Positions 5,253 to 6,468 of a stretch of DNA of 6,468 nucleotides are shown one piece after another. This stretch comes from Bacteroidota bacterium (lineage in GTDB: Bacteria > Bacteroidota > Bacteroidia > Bacteroidales > VadinHA17). Location of the stretch: contig SBFZ01000062.1 in assembly GCA_006227095.1 (NCBI GenBank), positions 1 through 6,468 on the forward strand, read 5' to 3'. The position numbers and the translations under genes are program-made. The notes under the pieces were generated by a model, which was not told where the DNA came from, made no database searches, and saw only the letters and a list, made by a program, of their open reading frames with translations. Within the stretch, counting starts at the first letter, position 1, and the number at the start of each line of letters is the position of its first letter.

Positions 5253-6468
5253 GATTTCAGGGGAACAATTGCGTTTATCTCCTGTATAACCTGCTTCATG
5301 GGCAGTCCTGTTTCCCTTGCGATGGCTGCACACCTGTCTGCCTCAGGCTTGACTGATACCAGCTTCCCGTTGAAAAACGACTTCTTGACCATGACAGGAC
5401 CAAACCTTGTCTCTATCTCTTCAAACTCGCGGTGCAGCGTCTCCTTGGTGAATGATGTGACCCTCAGCCCGATGGATGTGGTCTCTGTAAAGAGAATCTC
5501 CCTGACGGCATCAGTCTGATCATCTTCACAAATGACGCTGAGGGTGAATGCCGGCCTTCCCTTCTTCATTATTACAGGTGTGAACCATACGTCTCCTGCA
5601 CCGGCGGCGAAAAGCCTTCCGGAGATATATTCCGAAGTCTCAGGGTTCATGTCATCAACATTGCATTCGATGAGGTTTGCATGATGGCCGGTTTCCTCAC
5701 CGGCAACGGTCTCGGCCAGGAAAACCCGCAGAATGTTTGGCCTTGAGGGGTTGTTCTTATGGCCAATCCCGTATCCGCTCTTCCTGATAATAAACTTCAG
5801 ACCAGGAGGCAGGGGCTCTGCCGTGGCGGCAATGATTGCAGCCCCGGTAGGCGTTGTAGCTTCAAAAGCCACACCTCCGGTATGCACGGGGAAACCACTG
5901 ATGATTCTTTCGGTTGCAGGAGCCGGAACAGGAAGCAATCCATGCTGGCACTTTACCATGCCTCCTCCCAGCTCAATCTCCGAGACGTAAACCCTGTCAA
6001 CACCAAGATCGTCAAGGCAGATTGCAGCCCCGACAATGTCAACAATTGAGTCAATCGCACCAACCTCATGAAAATGAATTTCCTCCAGAGGCTTGTCATG
6101 AACAGCGGCCTCAGCTTCTGCAATATGCCTGAAGATCTTCATGGCCAGTTCTTTGACTGAAGGTTTCAGGCCGCTGTCATTCACAATCTTTTCTATGTCA
6201 GCCAGGTTCCGGTTCCCATGATGATGAGTGCCGTTTTCCGGCCCGTAAGCATTCCCGTTTAGACTGGCACTGGCCTGGTCATCATAATGGTCATGGTCAT
6301 GGTTGTGACCATCCGCTTGCCCGTAGCCATGTTCGTGGACATGCTTGTGGCTATCGTCCTTGTCATGGTGGTCTCCCCTGTGACCGGTCATAAACTCAGA
6401 GTCACTCTCAGCGATAACCGTCACTTTTGTTCCGCTTATGCCGTGCCGCTGGTCGCGGGTGATCTCCA
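5249..6468 (-). CDS. larC: LarC, CTP-dependent nickel insertase for the NPN cofactor, 5'-truncated by the window edge
   Basis: LarC performs the last step of NPN synthesis, inserting nickel into the dithiocarboxylated nucleotide in a CTP-dependent cyclometallation. The frame stays open to the window edge. The 14 codons before the GTG at 6424 read EITRDQRHGISGTK, which is normal LarC sequence, so that GTG is not the start; perhaps 45-60 N-terminal residues, including the expected SGDM region, are missing. Counting from the first complete codon (405 residues visible): a His-rich insert at about 29-83 with 14 His; HFHEVGAIDSIVDIVGAA (131-148); ELGGGMVKCQHG (165-176); TTPTGAAI (204-211); and the C-terminal LarC2 domain starting near LIECNVDDMNPE (265-276) and ending in an ETGLPMKQVIQEI helix. 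In L. plantarum the LarC1 and LarC2 parts are joined by a programmed ribosomal frameshift; here both lie in one frame. It is the first visible gene of the operon and its stop overlaps the larE ATG. The His-rich stretch probably binds nickel (inference). Confidence 0.95.
   Translation of the reverse strand, partial: EITRDQRHGISGTKVTVIAESDSEFMTGHRGDHHDKDDSHKHVHEHGYGQADGHNHDHDHYDDQASASLNGNAYGPENGTHHHGNRNLADIEKIVNDSGLKPSVKELAMKIFRHIAEAEAAVHDKPLEEIHFHEVGAIDSIVDIVGAAICLDDLGVDRVYVSEIELGGGMVKCQHGLLPVPAPATERIISGFPVHTGGVAFEATTPTGAAIIAATAEPLPPGLKFIIRKSGYGIGHKNNPSRPNILRVFLAETVAGEETGHHANLIECNVDDMNPETSEYISGRLFAAGAGDVWFTPVIMKKGRPAFTLSVICEDDQTDAVREILFTETTSIGLRVTSFTKETLHREFEEIETRFGPVMVKKSFFNGKLVSVKPEADRCAAIARETGLPMKQVIQEINAIVPLKS
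6218..6382 (-). other. Region encoding the His-rich putative metal-binding insert of LarC
   Basis: This part of larC encodes 14 His in 55 residues, in two clusters: 11 His with alternating Asp, Glu, Lys and Gly (units such as DHH, HKHVHEH and HNHDHDH), then a linker without His, then HHHG. Short CATGAC-like repeats underlie the HDHDH part (minus strand, near 6290). Similar His-rich linkers vary widely in nickel-handling proteins such as HypB and UreE and are thought to store or buffer nickel; by analogy this one may do so here. Confidence 0.7.

Noticed and set aside
5253..5333. Longer N-terminus for LarE
   Set aside because: The 27 extra residues are an out-of-frame reading of the larC 3' end; the ATGA overlap at 5249-5252 gives the expected N-terminus.
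6422..6424. GTG as the start of larC
   Set aside because: The frame continues upstream into family-like sequence (HGISGTK) up to the window edge, so the gene is truncated, not started here.

Overview
The window looks like a piece of chromosome from a member of the Bacteroidota, most likely a Bacteroidales or Marinilabiliales type. The reasons are the lack of Shine-Dalgarno sequences with an A-rich leader before the porin-like gene, an OmpP1/FadL-type outer-membrane protein of the kind often labelled 'hemin receptor' in this phylum, a WbqC-like protein of the Bacteroidota style, and a Tyr/Ser-rich low-complexity protein. This assignment is inference; there is no rRNA or other phylogenetic marker in view.

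Left part, plus strand (1-3052). First comes the 3' part of a gene for a low-complexity protein: a Tyr/Trp/Pro-rich block, then Gly/Ala/Thr/Arg/Gln-rich sequence, then a Ser/Gly tail. Its start is outside the window. A 175-bp gap follows with weak promoter-like boxes and a strong inverted repeat. Then comes a complete OmpP1/FadL-family outer-membrane beta-barrel gene, whose real start is judged to be 1538 rather than the upstream ATG at 1472.

Right part, minus strand (6468 down to 3060). Four genes overlap head to tail: larC (5' end cut by the window edge), larE, larB and a wbqC-like gene. The overlaps are 4, 4 and 8 bases, so they read as one translationally coupled operon. LarB, LarE and LarC build the nickel-pincer nucleotide (NPN) cofactor used by LarA-type racemases and epimerases. 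LarB carboxylates and hydrolyses nicotinic acid adenine dinucleotide, LarE installs the two sulfurs, and LarC inserts nickel using CTP. No larA is in the window, so the enzyme that uses the cofactor must lie upstream of larC or elsewhere.

The most informative details are these: LarE carries a CxxC plus a third Cys, the pattern of the [4Fe-4S]-dependent type rather than the sacrificial single-Cys type; LarC is one continuous frame with a 14-His insert; and a WbqC-like protein of unknown function is coupled to the 3' end of the lar genes. The two halves converge with only 7 bp between stop codons, and a perfect 9-bp inverted repeat lies just inside the end of the wbqC-like gene. I see no mobile element, CRISPR array, tRNA or rRNA. 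The known core (NPN synthesis) is not new; the WbqC linkage and the Tyr/Ser-rich protein are the undescribed parts.
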